Shown piece after piece: positions 46,048-55,802 of a stretch of DNA of 64,000 nt. The position numbers and the translations under genes are program-made. The DNA lies in assembly GCF_016756615.1 (NCBI RefSeq), contig NZ_AP023262.1, positions 1,424,501-1,488,500 on the forward strand. Direction: 5' to 3'. The stretch comes from Mesorhizobium sp. L-8-3 (lineage in GTDB: Bacteria > Pseudomonadota > Alphaproteobacteria > Rhizobiales > Rhizobiaceae). Under the pieces are notes generated by a model. The model worked only from the letters and a program-made list of their open reading frames with translations, did no database searches and was not told the origin of the DNA. Position 1 is the stretch's first letter. Each line of letters begins with the position of its first letter.

Positions 46048-46840
46048 ATGGAGCCATCGCACGATTGGCGATCACCGCACTACGAAGAACAGCTGAGCCG
46101 GCTCGACCGCGGTGGCGTTTCGTTCGAGTTCCTTCGCCGTAACCACAGCTACCGCGCAGACTACAAGTTGGCGCTGGAGGAAATCGCTTCAGACAGGGCA
46201 AGGAAGGACGCGGCAATCGGGCGTCTGTCCCGCCGCTGGGGGTTGCAGTTTCCCAGCCGACCCTTATGTCTCCGCTCACACCGCTGCGCCCTTGTGGCGA
46301 CCACAGCTCTTTCCTGCCACTGTCATCGTCACCGCCGCACCGGAAGGCTTTGGTGCGCCCCCGCTTCCTGACCCGCTTGCATCGTCTTCCAGCGGATCGG
46401 CCGCCGACGGCCTGCACGCCATCATGGCGGACGACCATGGCGATCATCGCATCTGGTTTCCGCACGGCGAGCAACCTGCCGGTACCGCATTCCTCATCCC
46501 GCGCGACGGGCATTTTCTGTGGCGCATCCGCAGCGCGCTACGCCTCCACCGCCTGCTCGGCAGCCAGCCTTCCGGCCAATGGCCCCGCGAGCAGCGTCTG
46601 ACCCGCTTTCAGATTTACCGAGCATCCCTCATGCTGCGTGCTTGGGATGGTGTGGAGTCGGGAGCATCGCGACGCCGCGTCGCGAGCATTATCCTCAATC
46701 CGGATGTCGCCTCCATGCGCGCGCTCGACTGGAAGAATGCATCCGAACGCCGTCGCCTTGCCCGTATCCTGAAAGGCGCCCGAGAAACCATCGACGGTGG
46801 GTATCTGCGCTGGCTTCTCCCGCGATCGCGACGGTCGTGA
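46048..46840 (+). pseudogene. DUF6499/DUF2285-type regulator with frameshift
   Basis: The N-terminal part (ATG 46048; WRSPHYEEQLSRLDRGGVSFEFLRRN, YRADY) matches the DUF6499 start of the longer ICE regulators. At about 46250, after GLQFP, the match moves to the next frame: ADPYVSAHTAAPLWRPQLFPATVIV, then LRLHRLLGSQPSGQWPREQRLTRFQIYRA and the DUF2285 end ARILKGARETIDGGYLRWLL. One extra base explains the break. It was probably a transcriptional regulator of a second integrative element. Confidence 0.72.
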
Positions 46841-47142
46841 ATCCTGCTCAAGCGGCCGTGCTGGTGCAGACCAAAAGTCAAGTAGGGGTCGCCTGTTGGA
46901 ACTCCTCCGCGACCCCTCAGCGCGAACGGCTGAGACGGTGTGGGTAGCGGAATGGCCGATTTCGGACGGATACGCCGCGAAAACTACCCCTCACCGGATC
47001 AACGAGCTCCGGCGGCTTTGCGCCCCCATGCACGAACCCGCTGCGCGGGAGGGGTGCCACGTTCTGACGCGACAGGCGACGCCTTGAGCGGGTGAAGGCA
47101 GTGATCTGACCATGGAGTTCCCTTCAACGAGAGGAACTCGCC

Positions 47143-48053
47143 ATGGCTACCCCGTCGACCGATGCACCCGTCTCGCCGCTTCGCCAGCGCATGCAGCAGG
47201 ACATGCTGATGCGAGGCCTGGGGCCACATACCCGACAGGACTACATTCGCCATGTTCGGGGCTTTGCCGCCTTTCTCGGCCGCTCGCCCGACACCGCGAC
47301 ATCGGAGGATATCCGCCGCTTCCAGCTGGATCAGCATGAGAACGGCGTGGGACCTGCGACCATCAACGGCGCGGTCTCAGCGCTGCGGTTCCTGTTTCTG
47401 GTGACACTGCAGCGCCGGGATCTGTCCCGCGCACTGGTGATCACCCGCTATCACCGCAAGCTGCCGGATGTGCTCAGCGTTGAGGAAGCGGCGAGACTGC
47501 TCGAAGCCGCACCAGGCCTCAAGTACAAGGCCGCCCTCGGTGTTGCGTATGGCGCAGGCCTGCGCGTGTCCGAGGTCGCGCATCTCAAGGTCGATGATGT
47601 CGACTCTACGCGCATCCTCCTTCGTGTCGAGCAAGGTAAGGGCCGTAAGGACCGCAACGCGATGCTCTCGCCGCAGCTCCTGGAACTGCTGCGGCTGTGG
47701 TGGCGCGGCGCGAAGGCAGGCGACGCGGAGTCATGCTTCCGCATGGCTGGCTGTTCCCCGGCCGCAGCCGCACCGATCCGATCTCATCGCGGCAACTGCA
47801 TCGCGCCGTTCAGGAAGCCGCCGAAGTCGCCGGTATCCGCAAGCGCGTCAGCCCGCACACGCTGCGTCACAGCTTCGCCACCCACCTGCTCGAACAGGAC
47901 GTCGATATTCGCGTCATCCAGGTGCTACTCGGTCACAGCAAGCTGGACACGACTGCGCTCTACACCAAGGTCTCTACCCGGACGATCCACGCTGTCGCCG
48001 GACCGCTCGACCGGGTGATGGCGCTGATGGAGGGCAAGACGCCCCCGGACTGA
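47143..48053 (+). pseudogene. Tyrosine recombinase of an IS91-type element, frameshifted
   Basis: The first 190 residues (SPLRQRMQQDMLMRGLGPHTRQDYI, ARLLEAAPGLKYKAALGVAYGAGLRVSEVAHLKVDDVD) carry the SAM-like N-terminal domain and the first catalytic Arg. From about 47705 the protein continues in another frame with LPHGWLFPGR, the catalytic HTLRHSFATHLLEQ, LLGHSKLDTTALYTKV and the nucleophile Tyr. Such recombinases often precede IS91-family transposases and share an operon with them. The frameshift should inactivate it. Confidence 0.82.
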
Positions 48054-48056
48054 GTC

Positions 48057-49248
48057 GTGTGCCCCTCGATCGAGGTCGCCGACATCTTCCGCGCAGCAGG
48101 GCCTGCCTACCGGGTCGCCCATGCCGGGCACCTGAGCCTCATCCAGCTCAAGGTCATGTCGGCGATCGAGCAGTGCCGTACTGCCGCGCTTGGCGGTCAC
48201 ATCGAGGCCTGCGAGGACTGCGGCCAGTGGCGGATCGCCTACAACTCTTGCCGAACCCGGCACTGCCCGAAGTGCCAGGGCGCGGCAGCAAGGACATGGC
48301 TGGCCGAGCGCGAGGCCGACCTGCTGCTGGTCGGCTACTTCCACGTCGTGTTCACGCTGCCGACCGAGGTCGCCGACATGGCGTTCCACAACAAGGCGCT
48401 CGTCTACGACCTGCTGTTCAGGGCGGCGGCGGAGGCGATGATGACGATCGCTGCCGATCCGAAGCATCTCGGCGCGCGCATCGGCATCACCGCCGTCCTC
48501 CACACATGGAGCTCAGCGATGTCTCACCATCCGCATGTCCACATGATCGTGCCGACGGCGGCATCGCGCCTGGCGGAAGCCGCTGGGTTTCGTCGCGTCT
48601 GAGCTTCCTTCTTCCGGTCCGGGTACTGGACAAGCTGTTCCGCCGGCTGTTCCTCACCCGGCTGATCGCCCTCCACGACGCCGGCCGGCTCAGCTTCTTC
48701 GGGTCGATGGCGCACCTCGCCGAGCGGCGGGCATTCCTGCACTACCTTGCTCAGGTCAGAAAGAAGCGATGGGTGGTCTACGCCAAGGCTCCCTTTGCCG
48801 GACCGGAGGCGGTGCTCGCCTACCTGGCGCGCTACACCCACAGGGTCGCGATCTCGAACAGCCGCCTGATCGCCTTCAATGAGACCGGCATCACCTTCCG
48901 CTACAAGGACTACCGCCGCAACGGCGAGGACCGGCAGCAGATCATGACGCTCGCGACCGACGAGTTCATCCGCCGCTTCCTGCTTCATGTCCTGCCGCGA
49001 GGCTTCCATCGCATCCGCCACTACGGCCTGCTCGCCGGCTCTGCCCGCAAGGACAGCCTCGCGCTCGCCCGCGAACTCCTGGATGTCGCCGCGCCGACCG
49101 ACCCTGGCGACTCCGAAGAACCGGACGACTTCCGCCCACCATGCCCTTGCTGCGGCGGACGCATGATCGTCTCGAGACGTTCGAACGCTGGAAGCAGCCG
49201 CGCGGACCGCCGCACGCAACCGCGACGAACCGGGAGGGTTGGCCATGA
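48057..49248 (+). pseudogene. IS91-family transposase, frameshifted
   Basis: The N-terminal zinc-finger part (CEDCGQWRIAYNSCRTRHCPKCQG) and the HUH motif (HPHVHMIVP) of a rolling-circle transposase are in the first frame. At about 48556 the match shifts frame to SRLSFLLPVRVLDKLFRRLFL, FAGPEAVLAYLARYTHRVAISN, the YKDY segment with the catalytic tyrosine region, and PCPCCGGRMIV. A further shift near 49168 gives ETFERWKQPRG and a TGA at 49246-49248. IS91 transposes by single-strand transfer from one end. Two breaks make this copy inactive. Confidence 0.84.
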
Positions 49249-49687
49249 CCCGGCATGGCATGGTCAAGGCATCAGCCGCAGGCGCTGCGCCTCCGGCAAC
49301 GGACCCACGCGCGTCCATGGTGACTATCGCCGCCGACAGGATAGCGACGAGCCGTGTGCCGGGCCGGCTAAGCCGAGCCAAGGCGCGAGGAGACCGCCTG
49401 TCCGCACCCACTTCCGCGCTACACAGCACCAGTCGCGCCATCGCCGACATCTGCCGCAGTTCGAAATCCCCATAGCCATCGACTGTGGCCCGCGGGTTCC
49501 TGCATGAGGGGCTTTCGTACGCCTGCCGGCATCCGAAACCCTTCACCATATCGGTCATGCCAACGGTCTCGCCCTCATGATAAAAGCTGACATCAAATGA
49601 CGTCACCACGCCAGACACACTTGGGTCTAGAAACGTTCAATTCAGCCGTACCGAGATACAGCAAATCTCGACATATGCCTGTCCCCG

Positions 49688-50722
49688 TTATGCAGACCCT
49701 CGCCGAATGATATCAAACCCGATGTCGATCACATTCTCTACCCGTTGCTGGCCGCGGAAGCGAGAGAGGATGGTTTCGGCGGCGGCTGCCCCGAGCGCCT
49801 CTCTGTCGACGCGCACGGTGGTCAGGGCAGGCTCCACGGCGGCGGCATAGTCCTGGTCGCCGAAGCCGATAACCGCGACGTCGCCTGGCACGGCCAGCCC
49901 GCGCGCATGAGCTTCGACCAGAACTCCATGCGCGAGCAGATCCGAACTGCAGAACACGACGCCGTCCGAAAATCCGCTCTGCAGCAGGCGGGAAAGCCCG
50001 GTGCGGCCGTTTGCCAGGGTCGCCGGTGCGTCGAATGCCGCCTTGACAACGGGCTGACCGCTGCTGCGCTCGAAATGTTCCGCGAATGCCTGCTGGCGCC
50101 GGCGGGCCCGCTCGTCGCCGGCGGACAAACAAGCCGCGCGCCTATAGCCCGCTTTGGCCGCGAAGTCGGCCGCAGCGCGGGCCGCCTCGACATGTGAGAA
50201 GCCAACACAGATGTCGATCGGCGTCGAGCTGATGTCCCAGACCTCGACGACCGGCACGCTTGCCGCCAGCAACATACGTCGCGCTTGAACGGAGTGGTGA
50301 ACCCCCGTGAGCAGTACGGCGTCTGGCCGACGCGACAGGTGGGTCGCGATAAATGCCTCCTCGTCGCCGAGATCGAAACCAGTCTCCGACAGGAGTATCT
50401 GGTAGCCACGCGCCCGCATGCGCTCGTTGAAGGCGGCGATCATCGAGGCATAGACGATGTTCGAGATCGACGGAACAAGTGCCGAAACCAGCATGCTCCT
50501 CTGTGAGGCCAGCGCTCCGGCGATCGCATTTGGGACGAAGCCGGTAACGCGGATCGCCTCGTGGATGCGCCTGAGTGTCTCCGAAGAAACCTTCGACGGT
50601 TCGGAAAGCGCGCGCGAAACCGTGACCTGCGAGACGCCGGCCATGCGGCCCACCGTTTCCATGGTTACCGCTCCCGAAGGACGTCGGCGTTTGGCGCGTG
50701 TCGAGGTCTCTTCCATAGCCAT
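49688..50722 (-). CDS. LacI family transcriptional regulator
   Basis: ATG 50722 gives 344 residues. The helix-turn-helix and hinge are typical: TMETVGRMAGVSQVTVSRALSEPSKVSSETLRRIHEA, then FVPNAIAGALASQ. A periplasmic-binding-protein-like sensor domain follows (LVSALVPSISNIVYASMI, VFCSSDLLAHGVL, VAVIGFGDQD). It is closest in style to GntR-type regulators of sugar acids. It ends the tct gene direction, and two ATGTTA-type operators in the divergent region are its likely targets. Confidence 0.9.
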   Translation of the reverse strand: MAMEETSTRAKRRRPSGAVTMETVGRMAGVSQVTVSRALSEPSKVSSETLRRIHEAIRVTGFVPNAIAGALASQRSMLVSALVPSISNIVYASMIAAFNERMRARGYQILLSETGFDLGDEEAFIATHLSRRPDAVLLTGVHHSVQARRMLLAASVPVVEVWDISSTPIDICVGFSHVEAARAAADFAAKAGYRRAACLSAGDERARRRQQAFAEHFERSSGQPVVKAAFDAPATLANGRTGLSRLLQSGFSDGVVFCSSDLLAHGVLVEAHARGLAVPGDVAVIGFGDQDYAAAVEPALTTVRVDREALGAAAAETILSRFRGQQRVENVIDIGFDIIRRGSA

Positions 50723-50760
50723 GTGAAATCTATTTCGCCGGTCGGCCCAGAACGCAAGGT

Positions 50761-52260
50761 TCAGGCTCGAAGCCTTTCCGCACGCTGCCGCCTGCCGATC
50801 GCCACCGATACGGCGATCGACGCCGCGATCAGCACCCACAGCACCACGGCGATCCAGCTCTTGGTGAAGAAGATCGTCAGGTCGCCGAACGACTCGAGGC
50901 TCTTGACGAAATAGATCTCCGCCGACGGTCCCAGGATGAAGCCGATGATGAACGGGGCCACTTCCAGCCCGAGCTTGACGCCGATCCAGCCGGCGACGCC
51001 GAAGAACAGCAGCGTCCAGACGTCGAACATGATCCCGTAGTTGATCGTATAGGCGCCGATCACGCACATCATCAGGATCACGGGGTAGAGGATCGCCTTC
51101 GGCACCGCCACCGCCAGCGAGAACCAGCGGATCGCGTAGTACATCATCACGAACGTCACGAGATTGGCGAGCAGCATCGCCGCGATCATCGCGTTCCAGG
51201 TGTCGGGATGCTGGCCGATGAACAGCGGCCCGACCTGGATGCCCTGAAGTGCGAATGCGCCGATCAGCAGCGCCGTGGTCGAATCGCCGGGTATGCCGAG
51301 CGACAAGAGCGGCACCAGCGCGCCGCCGGTCAGCGCGTTGTTGCTCGTCTCCGAGGCGATGACGCCGGCCGGCTCGCCCTTGCCGAAGGTTTCGGGATGC
51401 GACGAACTGGTCTTCGCCGCCGTATAGGCGAGGATCGACGCCGCCGATCCGCCAATCCCCGGCAGAATTCCGACGAAGGTGCCGATGCCCGACGAGCGGA
51501 TCAGGTTGAGCGTCTGGCCGCGGAATATCGACCACGAGAATTTCGAACGGCCTCCCGATTCCAGGTCGCCGACCGACGGCCCCTTCGGCATGCCGATTTC
51601 CGCTTCCTCCAGGATGGTCGTCAGCCCGAACAGCGCGATCAGCACCGGCAGCAGCGCGAAACCGCCGTAGAGGACGTCCTCCAAGCCGGGTGGTATCAGA
51701 CGGAAGTGACCATTGCCGCCGTCGGTGACGTCGTAAACCCCGATGAGGCTGACGAAGATGCCGAGGAAGCCAGAGAAGATGCCTAGCAGCATGTCGCTGG
51801 ACAGCGCGCCCATCACGGTCAGAGCGAACAGGATAATCAGGAACTTCTCGACGTAGGAGAAGCGGATTGCGAAGTCGGCCAGCCACGGCGTGAAGAGGTA
51901 TAGCGCGGCAAGCGAGATCAGCCCGCCGATCAGCGAGCCGATGATGGCGATGCGCATCGCCTGCTCGCCCTTGCCCTGCCGCGCCATCTGGAAGCCGTCG
52001 AAGGTCGTCGCCACCGACGATGGCGTGCCTGGCATGCCGATTAGGATCGCCGGAACCACGCCGCCCGAGATGCCGCCGACATAGAGGCCGATCAGCAGTG
52101 CGAGGCCGTTCTCCAGCCCGAGCGAATAGGTCATCGGCAGGCAGACGGCCACCGCCATCGTCGCGGTCAGGCCGGGGATCACGCCGAAGACGATGCCGAT
52201 CGCCGTGCCGCCGGCAAGCAGCAGCACGAACAGCGGTGTTACGAAACCGAACAGTTCCAT
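50761..52260 (-). CDS. tctA: Tripartite tricarboxylate transporter, large membrane subunit
   Basis: At 499 residues with about eleven membrane segments, this is a TctA-family protein. The family signature GVIPGLTATMAVAVCLP near the start and the internal copy GILPGIGGSAASILAYT are both present, as is LGIPGDSTTALLIGA. With TctB it forms the sodium- or proton-coupled channel part of a binding-protein-dependent carrier. It is 12 bases downstream of tctB and 38 upstream of the LacI gene in one minus-strand operon. Confidence 0.94.
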   Translation of the reverse strand: MELFGFVTPLFVLLLAGGTAIGIVFGVIPGLTATMAVAVCLPMTYSLGLENGLALLIGLYVGGISGGVVPAILIGMPGTPSSVATTFDGFQMARQGKGEQAMRIAIIGSLIGGLISLAALYLFTPWLADFAIRFSYVEKFLIILFALTVMGALSSDMLLGIFSGFLGIFVSLIGVYDVTDGGNGHFRLIPPGLEDVLYGGFALLPVLIALFGLTTILEEAEIGMPKGPSVGDLESGGRSKFSWSIFRGQTLNLIRSSGIGTFVGILPGIGGSAASILAYTAAKTSSSHPETFGKGEPAGVIASETSNNALTGGALVPLLSLGIPGDSTTALLIGAFALQGIQVGPLFIGQHPDTWNAMIAAMLLANLVTFVMMYYAIRWFSLAVAVPKAILYPVILMMCVIGAYTINYGIMFDVWTLLFFGVAGWIGVKLGLEVAPFIIGFILGPSAEIYFVKSLESFGDLTIFFTKSWIAVVLWVLIAASIAVSVAIGRRQRAERLRA

Positions 52261-52272
52261 GGGTTCTCGCGG

Positions 52273-52692
52273 TCAGGGCAGCGTCAGGAAGAAGACATGG
52301 GCGAACACCCACCACACCAGAACGGGCGCCGCGACCGCCACGACGGTCAGTACCGTCACCGACGTATTCGTCCGCTCCCGCAGGTAAAGGAGCCCGGAAA
52401 GCGCCACGAACGGGATCGAGCAGAGCAGGAAGCCCATGCCGGTGTTCGGCCAGAGGTCGCCGACCGGAACCATGAGAAGGAAATAGACCAGCGTCAGCAC
52501 GATCGTTCCGAGGAATCGCGGCTTGTCCATCTCCGACAGCGTCTGCGACCAGAACTGACCGGCGCCGGCGATCGTCCGCCAGCGCGTGACGAGGATGGCC
52601 AGCCCGAGCGCGAGCAGTACGGCGCCGATCAGCGTCGGGAAGACCAGGTGCGACGACTGGAAGTCGATCGTCATCTTCGTCAGGTCGCTCAT
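52273..52692 (-). CDS. tctB: Tripartite tricarboxylate transporter, small membrane subunit
   Basis: ATG 52692, after GGGAGGATACC, gives 139 residues; a GTG one codon earlier is also possible. Four hydrophobic helices (VFPTLIGAVLLALGLAILV, IVLTLVYFLLMVPV, MGFLLCSIPFVALSGLLYL, VLTVVAVAAPVLVWWVF) match the TctB fold. It pairs with TctA in the inner membrane. Confidence 0.88.
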   Translation of the reverse strand: MSDLTKMTIDFQSSHLVFPTLIGAVLLALGLAILVTRWRTIAGAGQFWSQTLSEMDKPRFLGTIVLTLVYFLLMVPVGDLWPNTGMGFLLCSIPFVALSGLLYLRERTNTSVTVLTVVAVAAPVLVWWVFAHVFFLTLP

Positions 52693-52766
52693 CACGGTAT
52701 CCTCCCGTCCGTCGGAGTGCGTCCGGCCCGCTTTTTCAGGCCAGACGCAGGGTCATGTCAGGCAGT

Positions 52767-53813
52767 TTAGCCCTTCAGGTCCTTGATGATAGCCGCAGCC
52801 GTGTCGCGCTTCGCGGCCAGGTGCGCCTTCGCCTCGGCTTGCGACAGGAAGTTCGGGATGAAGAACGAGGCGGTCTGCCGCTTCTGGATTTCACCGGCGG
52901 CATAGATCTCCTTCAGCGCCCCGTCGATCTCGGCGGCGATGCCGGCGTCCATCTCCTTGTTGAACAGGAGGAAGAACTCCTTGTCGAAGGTGAAGTCCTT
53001 GCTGCCGTCGAGGGTCACGCTAGTCTGTGGGCTGGCGAACTTCAGCATGTCGGCGCGGCTGGTCCCGCCCATGCCTGCCTCCGGCGCCTGCTCGAGGGTC
53101 TGCGGACGCGCCGTGATCCAGACGAAGCGCATCGCCGTGCGGTCATCCTCCGGCAGCTGCGTGAACTGCTCGTTGGCCTGGATCGAACCGTTGATCACAT
53201 CGGCCAGGTCGTCCCACATCGCCTGGTTCTTGTCGGCCTGCGAGCCGGTGTTGACCGGCACGATGTTCGCCTCGGATCCCGCCTGACGCACCTTGGCGGC
53301 GTTGCGCATGCCGGTGAAACCGATCTCCGAGACACCGCCCGGCTGGATGGCGACGCGCACCTTCTCGCCCTTCGCGGCCGCCGCGAAGATGTCCTCCATC
53401 GACTGGTAAGCGGACTTCTTCGGCACGAGGAAGCAGTCGCCAGGGTTGATCGCGACGGTCGGCCCGATCGCGAAATCGGTGAAGGCATCGGGGATGCCAG
53501 GCACGCCGTAAAGATAGGACAGGTAGATCTGGTCGTGGTGCAGCATGATCGTCGTGCCGCGCGAGTCGCGTCCGGTCGCGTTCAGCGCCTCGTTGGTGCC
53601 GACCGGGTCGACGCGGATGTTGACGCCGAGCTTCTGCGCCAGCGCCTCGGCTACGATCGACGAGTTCTGGTAGGTGTCGCCGCCGGTCGAGGTGGAGCCG
53701 ATGACCATGCGTACGTTGCGTGGCACGCTCTGCGCGCGCGCCACGAACGGACTGGCGATCGCGACGGCCGCGCCAGCGCCGGTCGCGAGAAGGGATCTGC
53801 GGGTAAGTTTCAT
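52767..53813 (-). CDS. tctC: Tripartite tricarboxylate transporter, binding protein
   Basis: The 348-residue product starts after GGGAGGACTCA. Its signal peptide is of the twin-arginine style (MKLTRRSLLATGAGAAVAIA to ARAQ). The rest fits the TctC/Bug family of periplasmic binding proteins: MVIGSTSTGGDTYQNSSIVAEALAQKLG near the N-terminus, GRDSRGTTIMLHH, and a hinge region GGVSEIGFTGM. The ligand is probably an organic or sugar acid, given the catabolic genes across the divergent promoter. Confidence 0.88.
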   Translation of the reverse strand: MKLTRRSLLATGAGAAVAIASPFVARAQSVPRNVRMVIGSTSTGGDTYQNSSIVAEALAQKLGVNIRVDPVGTNEALNATGRDSRGTTIMLHHDQIYLSYLYGVPGIPDAFTDFAIGPTVAINPGDCFLVPKKSAYQSMEDIFAAAAKGEKVRVAIQPGGVSEIGFTGMRNAAKVRQAGSEANIVPVNTGSQADKNQAMWDDLADVINGSIQANEQFTQLPEDDRTAMRFVWITARPQTLEQAPEAGMGGTSRADMLKFASPQTSVTLDGSKDFTFDKEFFLLFNKEMDAGIAAEIDGALKEIYAAGEIQKRQTASFFIPNFLSQAEAKAHLAAKRDTAAAIIKDLKG

Positions 53814-53899
53814 TGAGTCCTCCCTTGCCGCGCACAGCGCGGGCGCGAATTAAGGGCCGCCGGCAATCTCCTCTCGCCGTTCGTCCCGCTCCTGCGCGA

Positions 53900-53915
53900 T
53901 GTTAGCGCATACATT
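53900..53915. promoter_or_regulatory. LacI-type operator 1
   Basis: ATGTTAGCGCATACAT has the central CG and ATGTTA half-site of GntR/LacI-type operators and differs from operator 2 at one base. It lies 87 bases upstream of the tctC start, placed to control the transporter operon. Confidence 0.72.
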
Positions 53916-53996
53916 CTTCTGCACGATAGCAAATGCCTCTGTCAACCAGCATTGGCTGCTTGCATTCGATCAGCGAGAACAAAGTCGTCCAACAAA

Positions 53997-54025
53997 TTGA
54001 CATCGGCTTATGTTATCGCATACAT
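53997..54025 (+). promoter_or_regulatory. Promoter of the dehydratase operon with LacI-type operator 2
   Basis: TTGACA (53997-54002) is 17 bases from ATACAT (54020-54025). ATGTTATCGCATACAT at 54010-54025 covers the spacer and the -10 box, so a bound repressor would block RNA polymerase. It is 15/16 identical to operator 1, which lies 110 bases away, a distance compatible with looping. Confidence 0.75.
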
Positions 54026-54048
54026 CGCAAGCTGTCCTGGAGGTTGAA

Positions 54049-55791
54049 ATGGCAGACGAAGGCGACAAGCCTGAACGACCGTTGCGCTCCGCGCGCTGGT
54101 TCGCGCCCGACGACCTGCGCAGCTTCGGCCACCGTTCGCGCCTCATGCAGCTCGGTTATGCGGAGGAGGATTTTCGCGGCAAGCCGGTGATCGGCGTGCT
54201 CAACACATGGTCGGAGCTGAACTCCTGCCATTCGCACTTCCGCGAGCGAGCCCAGGACGTGAAGCGCGGTGTCGCGCAGGCCGGCGGTCTCGCTGTCGAG
54301 CTGCCGGCTCAGTCGGTCGACGAAAGTTTCACCAAGCCAACCTCGATGCTCTACCGCAACATGCTGGCGATGGAGACGGAGGAGATGATCCGCTCGCATC
54401 CTCTCGACGGCGTCGTGCTGATGGGCGGTTGCGACAAGACCACGCCGGGCCTCGTCATGGGCGCGATCAGCGCCGGCGTCCCGATGCTTTACCTGCCCGC
54501 CGGCCCCATGCTGCGCGGCAACTACGCCGGCAAGGCGCTGGGATCGGGCTCCGACGCCTGGAAGTTCTGGGACGAGCGTCGCGCCGGAAACATCTCCGAT
54601 GCCGAGTGGATAGGCATCCAGGGTGGCATCGCGCGCTCGGCTGGGACCTGCATGACGATGGGCACCGCATCGACCATGACGGCGATCGCCGAGGCGATGG
54701 GCCTCTGCCTCCCCGGCGCGTCCTCGATCCCCGCCGTCGATTCGGGACACCAGCGCATGGCCGCCGACTGTGGCCGCCGCATCGTCGGAATGGTTCGAGA
54801 GGGCCTGACGCCCGACCGCATCGTCACTGACGCGGCGGTGCGCAACGCGGCCATCGTCGCCATGGCGACAGGGTGTTCGACCAACGCGGTCGTCCACCTG
54901 ATCGCGATGGCGCGCCGCGCCGGCGTGGAACTCACTCTCGACGACCTCGACGCGCTTGGCCGCACCACGCCGCTCGTCGCCAACGTCCGCCCGGCCGGCC
55001 AGGACTATTTGATGGAGGATTTCTATTACGCCGGCGGCCTGCGCGCGCTGATGGCGCAGATCGCCGAGCGCCTCGACCTGTCGGCGATGACCGTTACGGG
55101 CAAGCCGCTCGGCGAGAACCTCGAAGGCGCCCGCGTCTTCAACGACGACGTTATCCGGCCGCTTTCAAACCCCGTCTATCATGAGGGATCGCTGGCCGTC
55201 CTACGCGGCAATCTGTGCCCGGACGGCGCCGTCATCAAGCCGGCCGCATGCGATCCGCGCTTCCACGTCCACGAAGGACCGGCGCTGGTCTTCGACAGCT
55301 ATCCCGAGATGAAGAAGGCGATCGACGACGAGACCCTCGACGTTACGCCCGACCATATCCTCGTGCTGCGCAACGCCGGTCCGCAGGGCGGGCCGGGATT
55401 CCCCGAATGGGGCATGCTGCCGATCCCCAAGGCGCTGATCCGCAAGGGTCATCGCGACATGCTGCGCATTTCGGACGCGAGGATGTCCGGAACCTCGTAT
55501 GGGGCCTGCGTGCTCCACGTCGCGCCCGAGACCTATGTCGGCGGCCCGCTGGCGCTTCTGCGGACCGGCGACATCGTGCGGCTCGACCTTCCGGCTCGCC
55601 GCCTCGACATGCTGGTGGATGAAGCCGAACTCGCACGGCGACGCGAGGAATGGACGCCGCCCGCTCCGCGCTTTGAGCGTGGCTGGGGCTGGATGTTCTC
55701 CAAGCATGTGACTCAAGCTGACAAGGGTTGCGATTTCGATTTCCTGGAGCGCGGCTTTGGCGCCGCCGCCGGCGAACCAGACATCTTTTGA
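54049..55791 (+). CDS. IlvD/Edd family dehydratase (sugar-acid type)
   Basis: ATG 54049, after CTGGAGGTTGAA, gives 580 residues. The family Cys positions for an Fe-S cluster are visible in SELNSCHSHFRE, GGCDKTTPG and GTCMTMGTASTM. GRTTPLVANVRPAGQ and the C-terminal SDARMSGTSYGACVLHVAPE complete the signature. Length and motifs fit the L-arabonate/aldonate dehydratase branch rather than IlvD proper. It would convert an aldonate to a 2-keto-3-deoxy acid for the lyase that follows. Confidence 0.87.
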   Translation: MADEGDKPERPLRSARWFAPDDLRSFGHRSRLMQLGYAEEDFRGKPVIGVLNTWSELNSCHSHFRERAQDVKRGVAQAGGLAVELPAQSVDESFTKPTSMLYRNMLAMETEEMIRSHPLDGVVLMGGCDKTTPGLVMGAISAGVPMLYLPAGPMLRGNYAGKALGSGSDAWKFWDERRAGNISDAEWIGIQGGIARSAGTCMTMGTASTMTAIAEAMGLCLPGASSIPAVDSGHQRMAADCGRRIVGMVREGLTPDRIVTDAAVRNAAIVAMATGCSTNAVVHLIAMARRAGVELTLDDLDALGRTTPLVANVRPAGQDYLMEDFYYAGGLRALMAQIAERLDLSAMTVTGKPLGENLEGARVFNDDVIRPLSNPVYHEGSLAVLRGNLCPDGAVIKPAACDPRFHVHEGPALVFDSYPEMKKAIDDETLDVTPDHILVLRNAGPQGGPGFPEWGMLPIPKALIRKGHRDMLRISDARMSGTSYGACVLHVAPETYVGGPLALLRTGDIVRLDLPARRLDMLVDEAELARRREEWTPPAPRFERGWGWMFSKHVTQADKGCDFDFLERGFGAAAGEPDIF

Positions 55792-55802
55792 GGATACCCG
55801 AC

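Larger units (their letters stand above)
47143..49546 (+). mobile_element. IS91-family element, left copy
   Basis: The unit has a tyrosine recombinase gene followed four bases later by the transposase. Its 3' tail, to about 49546 (CTTCAC), is about 90% alike by eye, in reverse complement, to the sequence starting at about 57566. That defines the shared 3' end of the family. The 5' boundary lies somewhere in 46841-47142 and was not resolved; no gene was seen in that gap. Confidence 0.7.

Noticed and set aside
47468..49507. 679-residue open frame across the integrase and IS91 genes
   Set aside because: Only its second half is the shifted part of the IS91 transposase; the first half is a shadow of the integrase.
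49688..52315. 875-residue open frame combining LacI with upstream sequence
   Set aside because: The N-terminal 530 residues are a shadow of tctA; the real LacI start is ATG 50722.
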